Of a stretch of DNA of 8,385 bases, positions 1 through 5,187 are shown one piece after another; the first letter of the stretch is position 1; every line of letters starts with the position of its first letter. The notes below the pieces were generated by a model. The model saw nothing but the letters and a program-made list of their open reading frames with translations, searched no databases and was not told the DNA's origin. The DNA comes from CAYWNK01 sp964459495. Lineage in GTDB: Bacteria; Planctomycetota; UBA1135; GCA-002686595. The stretch lies in assembly GCA_964459495.1 (NCBI GenBank), contig CAYWNK010000272.1:1-8385 (forward strand). The letters are read 5' to 3'. The position numbers and the translations under genes were made by a program.

Positions 1-179
1 GCCTTTGGGGACGTGGAGTTCGACCTGCTGGGTGGGGCCGCGGATGGGGCCGGCATCGGGTCGGGGCTTGCGAGTTCGAGCTCGATCTCGCCCACGACCA
101 CCTCATCGGTATCGCCATCGTCATCGCCGGCCCCATCCGCGGCCCCACCCAGCAGGTCGAACTCCACGTCCCCAAAGGC
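1..179. repeat. Perfect 54-bp inverted repeat with 71-base spacer
   Basis: Bases 1-54 are the exact reverse complement of bases 126-179, separated by bases 55-125. Pairing stops sharply at 55/125. Base 1 is the window edge, so 54 bp is a minimum arm length. The inner arm (126-179) encodes the conserved end of the FHA domain, so it is the original and the outer arm the copy. Long exact foldbacks of coding sequence at a sequence end are typical of chimeric amplification or assembly, although a genuine duplication cannot be excluded from this window. Confidence 0.97.
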
Positions 180-437
180 CACTCGCTCCCCACCCCGCAG
201 GTGGGCCTCCTCGACGCGCTTGCCGCCTACCCGGGTGCCGTTGGTGCTGCCGAGGTCGCGCAGCTGGAGATCCTGGCCATCGGACAGAAACTCGGCATGG
301 CGTCCTGAGACCGACTTCATGAGAAGCTGGAAGCTGCTCCCGGGCTTGCGGCCCACGACGAAGGGGCTGCCCTGGATAGGCACGGTCTCACCCGCGCGCT
401 CGCCGCTGACGAAGCGCAAGGAGTAGCGAGAACTCAT
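1..437 (-). CDS. FHA-domain protein, N-terminal part (3' end outside window)
   Basis: Translating leftward from the ATG at 437 gives a clear forkhead-associated domain in about the first 97 residues. FHA domains bind phosphothreonine peptides and usually act in Ser/Thr-kinase signalling or scaffolding in the cytoplasm. The hallmarks are in the right order: GR (29-30), SGRH (44-47), DLGSTNGT (60-67) and the closing strands VAFGDVEF (86-93). An acidic linker follows (DDDGDTDE, about 105-112). The start MSSRYSLRF sits directly before the first FHA strand; I see no strong ribosome-binding site. From residue 128 on, the reading passes through the inverted copy at bases 1-54, giving a Pro/Ser-rich tail that is probably not the true protein. 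The gene is on the same strand as radC, 201 bases beyond its stop. The identity of the domain is secure; everything after residue 127 is doubtful. Confidence 0.87.
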   Translation of the reverse strand, partial: MSSRYSLRFVSGERAGETVPIQGSPFVVGRKPGSSFQLLMKSVSGRHAEFLSDGQDLQLRDLGSTNGTRVGGKRVEEAHLRGGERVAFGDVEFDLLGGAADGAGDDDGDTDEVVVGEIELELASPDPMPAPSAAPPSRSNSTSPK

Positions 438-638
438 AGAAAGGATGGGGGGACCCGTGAAACGGGGGATGGAGGGAGCGACATGGGCCCTCCGAGCACC
501 AGACCTAGGGGCTGCACCTGGCCCAGTTACCCCTAGATGGGCTGGAGGTTACCCCCCCAAGCCTATGGGCGTCCACGGATTGGGTTCCGGGGGGGCCCCA
601 TTTCGAAACGCCCCGCCTAGCCCCACGGGGCCTGAGCC
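438..638. other. Intergenic spacer between radC and the FHA gene, rich in G/C runs
   Basis: No convincing gene lies here. Visible elements are a small hairpin CCCGT-GAA-ACGGG (454-466), an inverted repeat CTAGGGG/CCCCTAG (505-511 and 530-536), and GTTACCCC repeated at 526 and 548, exactly 22 bp apart. There are also C and G homopolymer runs (552-558 and around 590). A palindrome CCTGAG-C-CTCAGG (631-643) overlaps the radC stop codon. No T-tract terminator was found. The spacer is large enough for a separate FHA promoter, but none could be pinned down. Confidence 0.5.
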
Positions 639-1346
639 TCAGGGATCCGTTGGACGGGGCTCCGCTCCGTTGAACGGCATGCGGCTGCGCAGGCTGACCC
701 AGCAGCCATCCCCGAGGACCACGTGGTCCAGCAGCGGAATTCCGAGGAGTTCGCCGCTAGAGATCAGCCGCTTGGTCAGGACCAGGTCCTCGGCGCTGGG
801 CTCGGGGTCACCGGAGGGGTGGTTGTGGGCCACCACCACGGCGGCCGCAGCGCAGCGCACCGCTGCTCGAAACACTTCCCGCGGATGCACGATCGAGGCC
901 GTTAGGGTCCCAATCGACACCTGACTGCAGCCGATCGGCCGATGGCGGGCATCCAGCAGCACCGTATGAAACTGCTCCTGCTCCTGACCCTCCACCTGCG
1001 GCGCGAGGAGATGGGCCACGTGGGACGCCACGTCCGCCGGGGTTCGGAGGGCCCCCGGAGAGTCGGCGCGGGCCAACGAACGTCCCAACGCGGCCGCAGC
1101 CCTCAGGCGCCGGGCACCCGCCGCCCCGAGCCCCGCCTCGGCGGCCAGCTCCGGCAATGGTCTGCGCACAAGGCAGCGCAGGGCCTGCCGGGACCCGAGA
1201 CCCGCCCGCATCAGCCGTCCGCTGGCGCGCACCCCCACCAGGTCCTCCAGCCAAGACGGACACACATTTCCCTCCCCCGGGATCCGTGCGCTCACCTCAC
1301 CTATACAGCCCCCAAGGTCCTTTCTAGCAGCAACATCGTTCGACAT
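639..1346 (-). CDS. radC: RadC-family JAMM/MPN+ domain protein
   Basis: A 235-residue protein whose C-terminal half (about 100-225) is a full RadC (UPF0758/DUF2466) domain. The JAMM zinc signature HxH-x7-S-x2-D is complete at H174, H176, S184 and D187, within HNHPSGDPEPSAED. A Glu upstream in the QEQEQF segment (122-126) is the expected catalytic acid. Other family landmarks are GTL (146-148), HPREVF (154-159), and LLDHVVLG (205-212) followed by S218. A helix-hairpin-helix-like piece, LAAEAGLGAAGARRLRAA, lies at 67-84. The amino-terminal part usual in RadC is poorly matched: residues 1-60 only loosely resemble it. Despite its name, RadC has no established role in DNA repair; the biochemical role of the family is uncertain. 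The ATG at 1346 is the longest plausible start and has no strong ribosome-binding site. The gene is divergent from the small gene at 1506. Confidence 0.92.
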   Translation of the reverse strand: MSNDVAARKDLGGCIGEVSARIPGEGNVCPSWLEDLVGVRASGRLMRAGLGSRQALRCLVRRPLPELAAEAGLGAAGARRLRAAAALGRSLARADSPGALRTPADVASHVAHLLAPQVEGQEQEQFHTVLLDARHRPIGCSQVSIGTLTASIVHPREVFRAAVRCAAAAVVVAHNHPSGDPEPSAEDLVLTKRLISSGELLGIPLLDHVVLGDGCWVSLRSRMPFNGAEPRPTDP

Positions 1347-1505
1347 GGGCCTGGAACCCGCTTGCTAGCACATCGGTTACAGGATGGTTGTGGAGTCTGC
1401 CAGAATGTGGGGCAAAGAAAGTGGTCCAGGCCTCGGTAGTGCTCACCGATAAGAAAACATAGAAGGGACATTCGTTCTTTCCTCCACGAAGCAAAGGAGC
1501 ACCGT
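1347..1505. promoter_or_regulatory. Intergenic region between divergent radC and a small membrane-protein gene
   Basis: This is one of the least GC-rich stretches in the window, particularly 1440-1490 with runs such as AAGAAAACATAG. If both flanking genes are real they start back to back here, so it should hold a promoter for each. I could not find a convincing -35/-10 pair on either strand. A Shine-Dalgarno for the plus-strand gene lies at 1493-1499. On the minus strand a GGAGG lies 9 bases before an ATG at 1471 that opens a 56-codon frame ending at 1301 inside radC; I do not accept it as a gene. Confidence 0.35.
1493..1499 (+). promoter_or_regulatory. Shine-Dalgarno site AAAGGAG for the small membrane protein
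   Basis: AAAGGAG is a near-perfect complement to the 16S rRNA tail. It ends 6 bases before the TTG at 1506, which is ideal spacing. It is the strongest ribosome-binding site seen in the window and decides the choice of a TTG start. Confidence 0.5.
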
Positions 1506-1631
1506 TTGAGTTCCATCGTCGCACTTGGAGCATGCTTGTCAGGAGTATGGGCATTGGAGATGGCCCTGATCCTGTGGAGCTATCACAGCCACAAGAAGCG
1601 CGAGCGCGGCTTGCCAGGCAAGGCAGCCTAG
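1506..1631 (+). CDS. Candidate small single-pass membrane protein (41 residues, TTG start)
   Basis: No family is recognised. The frame opens with TTG behind a textbook Shine-Dalgarno and ends at TAG 1629-1631. The product begins MSSIVALGACLSGVWALE. It has one hydrophobic segment at about residues 4-25, interrupted only by E18, followed by a basic tail HSHKKRER (27-34). This is the usual layout of a small inner-membrane protein with its C-terminus in the cytoplasm (positive-inside rule). A perfect 11-bp hairpin begins 8 bases after the stop. Its end faces the convergent peptidase operon and its start diverges from radC, so it fits the local layout. Against it: it is short, the start is not ATG, and no homologue can be checked here. 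A chance frame in intergenic DNA remains possible. Confidence 0.47.
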   Translation: MSSIVALGACLSGVWALEMALILWSYHSHKKRERGLPGKAA

Positions 1632-1638
1632 GAACTCG

Positions 1639-1668
1639 TTCAACGGCGGAGTGGATGCCGCCGTTGAA
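1639..1668 (+). terminator. 11-bp perfect hairpin after the small membrane-protein gene
   Basis: TTCAACGGCGG (1639-1649) pairs perfectly with CCGCCGTTGAA (1658-1668) around an 8-base loop. It starts just after the stop at 1631 and lies between two convergent reading frames, where a terminator is expected. No U-tract follows on the plus strand, so it may be a 3'-end stabilising hairpin, or a terminator that depends little on a U-tract. It could also act on minus-strand transcripts. Confidence 0.45.
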
Positions 1669-1686
1669 ATGACGGAGAGTCGAGAA

Positions 1687-1720
1687 ATCGAGCGGGTTCG
1701 CAGTAGCGAGCTCGCTCGAT
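1687..1720 (-). terminator. Hairpin, likely terminator of the kinase-YkgJ-peptidase operon
   Basis: On the minus strand ATCGAGCG (1720-1713) pairs with CGCTCGAT (1694-1687) across an 18-base loop and is followed by TTTCT. It lies about 65 bases beyond the peptidase stop at 1786. The loop side contains a 12-bp palindrome, AGCGAGCTCGCT (1705-1716), that could form a competing structure. The T-rich tail is short, so termination is plausible rather than shown. Confidence 0.38.
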
Positions 1721-1785
1721 CTTGTTTGCGCCGCGTATCGAGATGGACCCACGGCACCCCACCTTCAGGGACCTGGCCCTGCCCC

Positions 1786-3060
1786 CTAAAGATCGTGGGC
1801 GAGGTCTTCGAGAACGGTGTCCAAGCCCAAACCTATCCGCCCCCTGAGGCTGCTATCGGGCGTCTTGCCGTTCCCGCAGTCGAGCACCATCTCCACGACT
1901 TCCCGCAGGCCATATTGGCGCTCGATCCAGTCGACCAAAGCGAGCGACTGGGCATAGGCCCGCCCGATCTCTTCAGCCTTGTCCCAGCTCGCCAGGCTCC
2001 CCTGCAGTTTGTCGAGCGGGTAGAGCTCGAACCCCTTGAGCTGCGCGCGGGCGAGCTGCAGGGCTGAGCTGCGCCGAGCGGGGCTGTCCAGCTCCAGCCT
2101 TTGGCTCAGCCCCTCGTTCAGCCATCCCGGTACGGCTCCTCCGCCCACCAAGCGCACGAATGCATGGCAGAGCTCGTGCCGTAGGACCTTGGCCAGCCTG
2201 CGTCGAGCGCTGTCGCCCTGGACACGCTCCACGGGAATCCTGACGGTGCCGTCGAAAGCGCCACCAGCCCAGTCCCCCAGCCCGGTCGCGGAGTCGAACT
2301 GCTCTCGATCCATCAACACAACCCGAATCCGGCCGCGCCCCTCCTCCACCGGAAAGCGCCCGAAGTGTTCGCCGAACTCGTGGTAGGAGTCCTCCAGACG
2401 CTCCAGGATCCAGGGGGCCGACTCCCGCAAACCTGGGCTGTCGCCGTCATAGCTGAGCTGAAAATGCACGTGCCCATCGTCCAGCATGGTGGCCTCAGCG
2501 GCCCCTGAGGCGCGCCAGCGGGCAAGCCGCTCGCCCTGATTCGCTCTCAGCTGCACCGTGGCCGGGTCGTCGCCCGAGAGCAGACCCATCGCGCGCTCCA
2601 GCAGCTCGAGGGACTCCTCGCGCTCAGCCAGCAGATCGCTCGTCTGCAGCTTGCGGGCCAGGGCATCGAGGGCGATGGCCAGATTGCGGGCAAAGACCGG
2701 CTCGTCTGGAAACGCCTCCACGCAGGCCTCGAAGAGACCCACGGCAACCGCCGCATCGCCGCGCTCCAGGGCCTCGATCCCCGCATCGTTGCGCTGCAGC
2801 CACTCCGCTCCGATTGCTGCCCCCGGCAGCGGACCGGGAGCCAGGGCCGGAACCGAACTCGCTGGCTCGGCCTCAGGCGGCTCAGCGCCGTCCGCTGCGG
2901 CCTTCGAGGCGCTTCTTCCGCCGGATTCCGGCGGCAAGGCCGCATCCAACGGGGCGACAGGCCCGGCAGAGTCCACAGAACTCGGCCCGGAATCCAGTAG
3001 GAGCCAGGCGAGCCCCCCGGCCAGGGGCAACGCCAACAGCAGCAGCGGACTCGGCTTCAT
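1786..3060 (-). CDS. Membrane-anchored TPR protein with C-terminal gluzincin (MA-type) peptidase domain
   Basis: 424 residues. An N-terminal hydrophobic stretch (4-22, PLLLLALPLAGGLAWLLL) acts as a signal peptide or anchor, so the rest should be outside the cytoplasm. A disordered Ala/Pro/Ser-rich linker runs from about 25 to 82. TPR-like helical pairs follow at about 85-180, including GDAAVAVGLFEACVEAFPDE and the matching helices after it. The C-terminal part carries zinc-metallopeptidase signatures: HELCH (295-299, HExxH) and WLNEGLS (313-319), whose E316 is the expected third ligand. It ends with the AYAQSLALVDWIERQYG helix (368-384) typical of the peptidase MA-like group. The substrate is unknown. 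The ATG overlaps the stop of the upstream YkgJ-type gene as ATGA, so translation is probably coupled and that start is well supported. No Cys follows the signal, so it is not a lipoprotein. Confidence 0.87.
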   Translation of the reverse strand: MKPSPLLLLALPLAGGLAWLLLDSGPSSVDSAGPVAPLDAALPPESGGRSASKAAADGAEPPEAEPASSVPALAPGPLPGAAIGAEWLQRNDAGIEALERGDAAVAVGLFEACVEAFPDEPVFARNLAIALDALARKLQTSDLLAEREESLELLERAMGLLSGDDPATVQLRANQGERLARWRASGAAEATMLDDGHVHFQLSYDGDSPGLRESAPWILERLEDSYHEFGEHFGRFPVEEGRGRIRVVLMDREQFDSATGLGDWAGGAFDGTVRIPVERVQGDSARRRLAKVLRHELCHAFVRLVGGGAVPGWLNEGLSQRLELDSPARRSSALQLARAQLKGFELYPLDKLQGSLASWDKAEEIGRAYAQSLALVDWIERQYGLREVVEMVLDCGNGKTPDSSLRGRIGLGLDTVLEDLAHDL

Positions 3061-3965
3061 CTGCCAGCCATCGACGAACCGCCTTCCCCAATCTTCCCGG
3101 GGAGGAGCGGGACTTCTGCGGAAGCCTCCGCAGCAGGGCCGACGCCCACGCCCCGGGCCGCGAGGAGCGCCGGAAAGCGGGCGTAGCTGGCCGCGTAGCC
3201 CGTCTCGCGCTCGATCTCGCGGACTCGCCCAAGAAAGACCTCGTGGGCCTCCTCCAGCACGCTCTGCGTGTTTACGTCACAAAAGTAGGTGCGACAACCC
3301 AGCGGGCGGCCCGCCCGCGCGGTGCAGCGCCCCCCCACGTGGTAGGGGCACCGTCCCGGCGCTTCGGGAGGAGGCGCGGGTCCAGCCCGCTCCGCCGCGT
3401 AGTCGGCTTCGAGCGCGGTGCTGAACAGTTCGTGCCCAGCTTCCTCGAAGCGGCAGCACACCCCACGGGCCAGACAGACCGCGCGGCTTTTTTCCACAAA
3501 CGCATCGACCTCGGCGTACAGAGCTTCGAGCAGCCGAAAGGCCTCGTCCCGCGCTTCACCCGTGACCTCCATCGCGATGCCTGGGCAGGTTCCCCGCGCC
3601 GCCTCAAAGCCCTCCTCGTCCTCGAGCACCGAAGGCCAGTAGGGGAACGTGCGGCAATGGGCGGGCCGGTCCTCGTAAACGCTGCAGTGGTTGGCCCCTT
3701 CCAGGAGCGCGCAGCGGCCCCCCGAGCCCCCTGAGGACTCTGGGCGCTCACGCAGCGACTCGCGCAGCTCGCCCGAACGCGGGTCAGGCAGGGTGCGCAC
3801 GTGGGCCTCGCGGAACGCGGCTGCCGTCATTCCCAGGCGCGCAGCCATGGCCTCGACCTCACCGTCCGCCAGCCAAACCGCGCCCTCACCGCCCGTGCAG
3901 CAGTGGCCGCAACGATGGCATTGGAAGCGAAAGGGGACGACCCCAGCGAGCCCTGGGTCGCTCAT
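3057..3965 (-). CDS. Tandem YkgJ-type CxxCxxCC cysteine-cluster protein
   Basis: 302 residues from the ATG at 3965. The first half is a complete YkgJ-like (Zn/Fe-S cluster-binding, PF03692-type) unit: CHRCGHCC (16-23), RC (84-85), C94, and YEDRPAHCRTFPYWP (97-111). The second half repeats the plan in diverged form: C164 and CC (170-171), then GRCPYHVGGRC (204-214) and RPLGCRTYFC (220-229). It is therefore likely a two-cluster protein arising from internal duplication. Metal binding is inferred; the biochemical function of the family is poorly known. I reject an in-frame start 48 codons upstream (4109). The ATG at 3965 overlaps the kinase stop as ATGA and leaves only a short lead before the first cysteine cluster. 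It is the middle gene of a three-gene coupled operon. The C-terminal tail after about 265 is low-complexity and probably disordered. Confidence 0.9.
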   Translation of the reverse strand: MSDPGLAGVVPFRFQCHRCGHCCTGGEGAVWLADGEVEAMAARLGMTAAAFREAHVRTLPDPRSGELRESLRERPESSGGSGGRCALLEGANHCSVYEDRPAHCRTFPYWPSVLEDEEGFEAARGTCPGIAMEVTGEARDEAFRLLEALYAEVDAFVEKSRAVCLARGVCCRFEEAGHELFSTALEADYAAERAGPAPPPEAPGRCPYHVGGRCTARAGRPLGCRTYFCDVNTQSVLEEAHEVFLGRVREIERETGYAASYARFPALLAARGVGVGPAAEASAEVPLLPGKIGEGGSSMAGR

Positions 3966-5056
3966 TTGCGGCGGCCGCCCGAGCGTCGCGTGCGCACGGC
4001 GGGACGCCCGGTGCCGCGCTTCGCGCTCGGCCCCTTCGACCCCTGGCTGTAGTCGAGCGCAGCTCGGCCCTGCATTTGGCCGCGGACGTCGGTGATCAGC
4101 TCCTCCCACGACTGGAAGCGCACATCCGCCTCCTTGGCCATCATCTTCTCGATGAGGTAGTGCAGATGCGGCGACGTTCCGCGCGCCTTGAGCTCGGGGG
4201 ACTTGAGCGACTCCATGACCGCCTTGCGCAGCGTGTCCTCGTCCCCCTCTCCCTCAAAGGGCAGGCGCCCGAGCGTCAGCTGAAAGAGCGTTACCCCAAG
4301 GCTGTAGATGTCGCTACGCAGATCGGCCGCCGCTCCGCCCTCCGCCTGTTCGGGGGATAGGTACTCGACTGTTCCCACGGCGCTATCGGTCGCGTTGGAG
4401 GTGTCGCTGGACGCACAGAAGCCAAGATCGATCAGCTTGATCGATCCCGAGCCACCCAACATCACGTTGCCCGGTTTGACGTCCCGGTGCACGAGATCCT
4501 GTGAGGCCAAGTAGCTCAGCACCTCGGCAACCTCCACGATGATGCGCAGCGCGATCTCCTCCTCGAACACATGTCCGTCGTCGAGGTATTCCTGCAGCGT
4601 TCGCCCATCGACGAGCTCGAGCCGATTGAAGTAGGTTTCCCCCGACCGCGCGACGCCAAAGCCCCGCACGAGCCCGGGATGCTCCAACTGTTGGAGCAGC
4701 TTGCCCTCAGCGACAAAGCCCTTCAGGACGCTCGCCTGGCGAGTGCTCCGGTAGGTCAGCACCTTGAGAGCGAGGGGCGAGCCAGACTTCTTTTCACGGG
4801 CCTGAAAAACCTCCGCCGTTCCGCCCGCACCAAGCTTGCCGAGGATCTCGTAGCCCGGGATTTCCGGTCGTTCCCCGGCGTTCGTGCGCCGCATCCGGGT
4901 GAGCTTCTCCTCGTCCCAGCCGCATTCCGCGATCAGGAGGCTGTCGAGCGCCTCGCCGTCCTTCATCCGCCCCAGCAGGGGCTCGGCAGCGGAGCGGCCG
5001 AGGTAGCCGCGGTGAACCAGCAGGGCGAGGAACTGCACATCGTCTCGGGAACTCAT
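3962..5056 (-). CDS. Hanks-type Ser/Thr protein kinase (soluble, with N-terminal helical domain)
   Basis: 364 residues from the ATG at 5056; a TTG three codons upstream (5065) is a less likely start. Residues 1-62 form a helical module of repeated Leu-Leu/Gly pattern (FLALLVHRGYLG, then GEALDSLLIAECGW), of a kind often found ahead of regulatory domains. The kinase domain spans about 69-325. It shows the Gly loop GAGGTAEV (76-83), Lys98 in ALKVL, Glu117, catalytic loop HRDVKPGN (190-197), DLG in place of DFG (210-212), activation segment GTVEYLSPEQ (228-237) and SDIYSLG (248-254). All catalytic residues are present, so it should be active. There is no transmembrane segment and no PASTA or sensor domain. 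The last 35 residues are Arg/Lys/Gly/Ser-rich, possibly for nucleic-acid or membrane contact, or as autophosphorylation sites. It heads an operon with the YkgJ-type and peptidase genes. Confidence 0.97.
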   Translation of the reverse strand: MSSRDDVQFLALLVHRGYLGRSAAEPLLGRMKDGEALDSLLIAECGWDEEKLTRMRRTNAGERPEIPGYEILGKLGAGGTAEVFQAREKKSGSPLALKVLTYRSTRQASVLKGFVAEGKLLQQLEHPGLVRGFGVARSGETYFNRLELVDGRTLQEYLDDGHVFEEEIALRIIVEVAEVLSYLASQDLVHRDVKPGNVMLGGSGSIKLIDLGFCASSDTSNATDSAVGTVEYLSPEQAEGGAAADLRSDIYSLGVTLFQLTLGRLPFEGEGDEDTLRKAVMESLKSPELKARGTSPHLHYLIEKMMAKEADVRFQSWEELITDVRGQMQGRAALDYSQGSKGPSAKRGTGRPAVRTRRSGGRRK

Positions 5057-5064
5057 GGACCCCA

Positions 5065-5070
5065 ATCCTA
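5065..5070 (-). promoter_or_regulatory. Possible -10 element (TAGGAT) of the kinase operon
   Basis: Read on the minus strand, TAGGAT (TAnnnT) ends 8 bases before the ATG at 5056 and there is no Shine-Dalgarno. That spacing would put the transcript start at or next to the start codon. No good -35 hexamer was found. This rests on pattern and position only. Confidence 0.3.
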
Positions 5071-5175
5071 GTCCCTGGACGACCGGGATAGGAAGCGCCT
5101 GCCCCTGCCCGCGGCGAAAGGCCCATGACCGTTCAGGCTCATCGAGCCTTCATGTCCGACCCGGCTGGGATGGGC

Positions 5176-5181
5176 TACCTT
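5176..5181 (+). promoter_or_regulatory. Possible -10 element (TACCTT) of the phosphoesterase gene
   Basis: TACCTT (TAnnnT) ends 6 bases before the ATG at 5188, which would give a leaderless transcript beginning at the start codon. There is no clear -35. It supports the 5188 start over the upstream in-frame ATGs at 5125, 5152 and 5170. Confidence 0.3.
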
Positions 5182-5187
5182 CAGGCC

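Larger units (their letters stand above)
5057..5187. promoter_or_regulatory. Divergent promoter region between kinase operon and phosphoesterase
   Basis: A 131-base spacer separating two back-to-back start codons. It carries candidate -10 hexamers near each ATG. An interrupted palindrome AGGCTC-ATC-GAGCCT (5135-5149) lies near the phosphoesterase side and could be an operator or a small hairpin. An in-frame ATG at 5125 would make this palindrome coding. Confidence 0.4.

Noticed and set aside
1301..1471. 56-codon minus-strand frame starting at 1471 with GGAGG 9 bases upstream and several Cys/His
   Set aside because: It overlaps the radC start by 46 bases in another frame and resembles no family. 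The GGAGG alone is not enough; it might be a coupled leader but is not called.
1324..1757. Minus-strand frames of 142 and 72 codons across the 1347-1785 gap
   Set aside because: They run through both hairpins and the AT-rich promoter-like stretch, have no motif, and conflict with the better supported small plus-strand gene.
1651..2067. Plus-strand frame of 138 codons starting inside the hairpin at 1651
   Set aside because: Most of it is antisense to the conserved end of the peptidase gene, and its start lies within a hairpin loop.
2558..3734. Two long plus-strand open frames (2558-3424 and 2814-3734) opposite the peptidase and YkgJ-type genes
   Set aside because: Their products are Arg/Pro/Ser/Ala-rich with no motif, while the minus strand encodes recognisable domains. 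They are typical antisense frames in GC-rich DNA.
3966..4109. 48-codon N-terminal extension of the YkgJ-type gene
   Set aside because: The extension is Arg-rich and lies wholly within the 3' end of the kinase gene. The ATG at 3965 overlaps the kinase stop as ATGA and sits just before the first Cys cluster.
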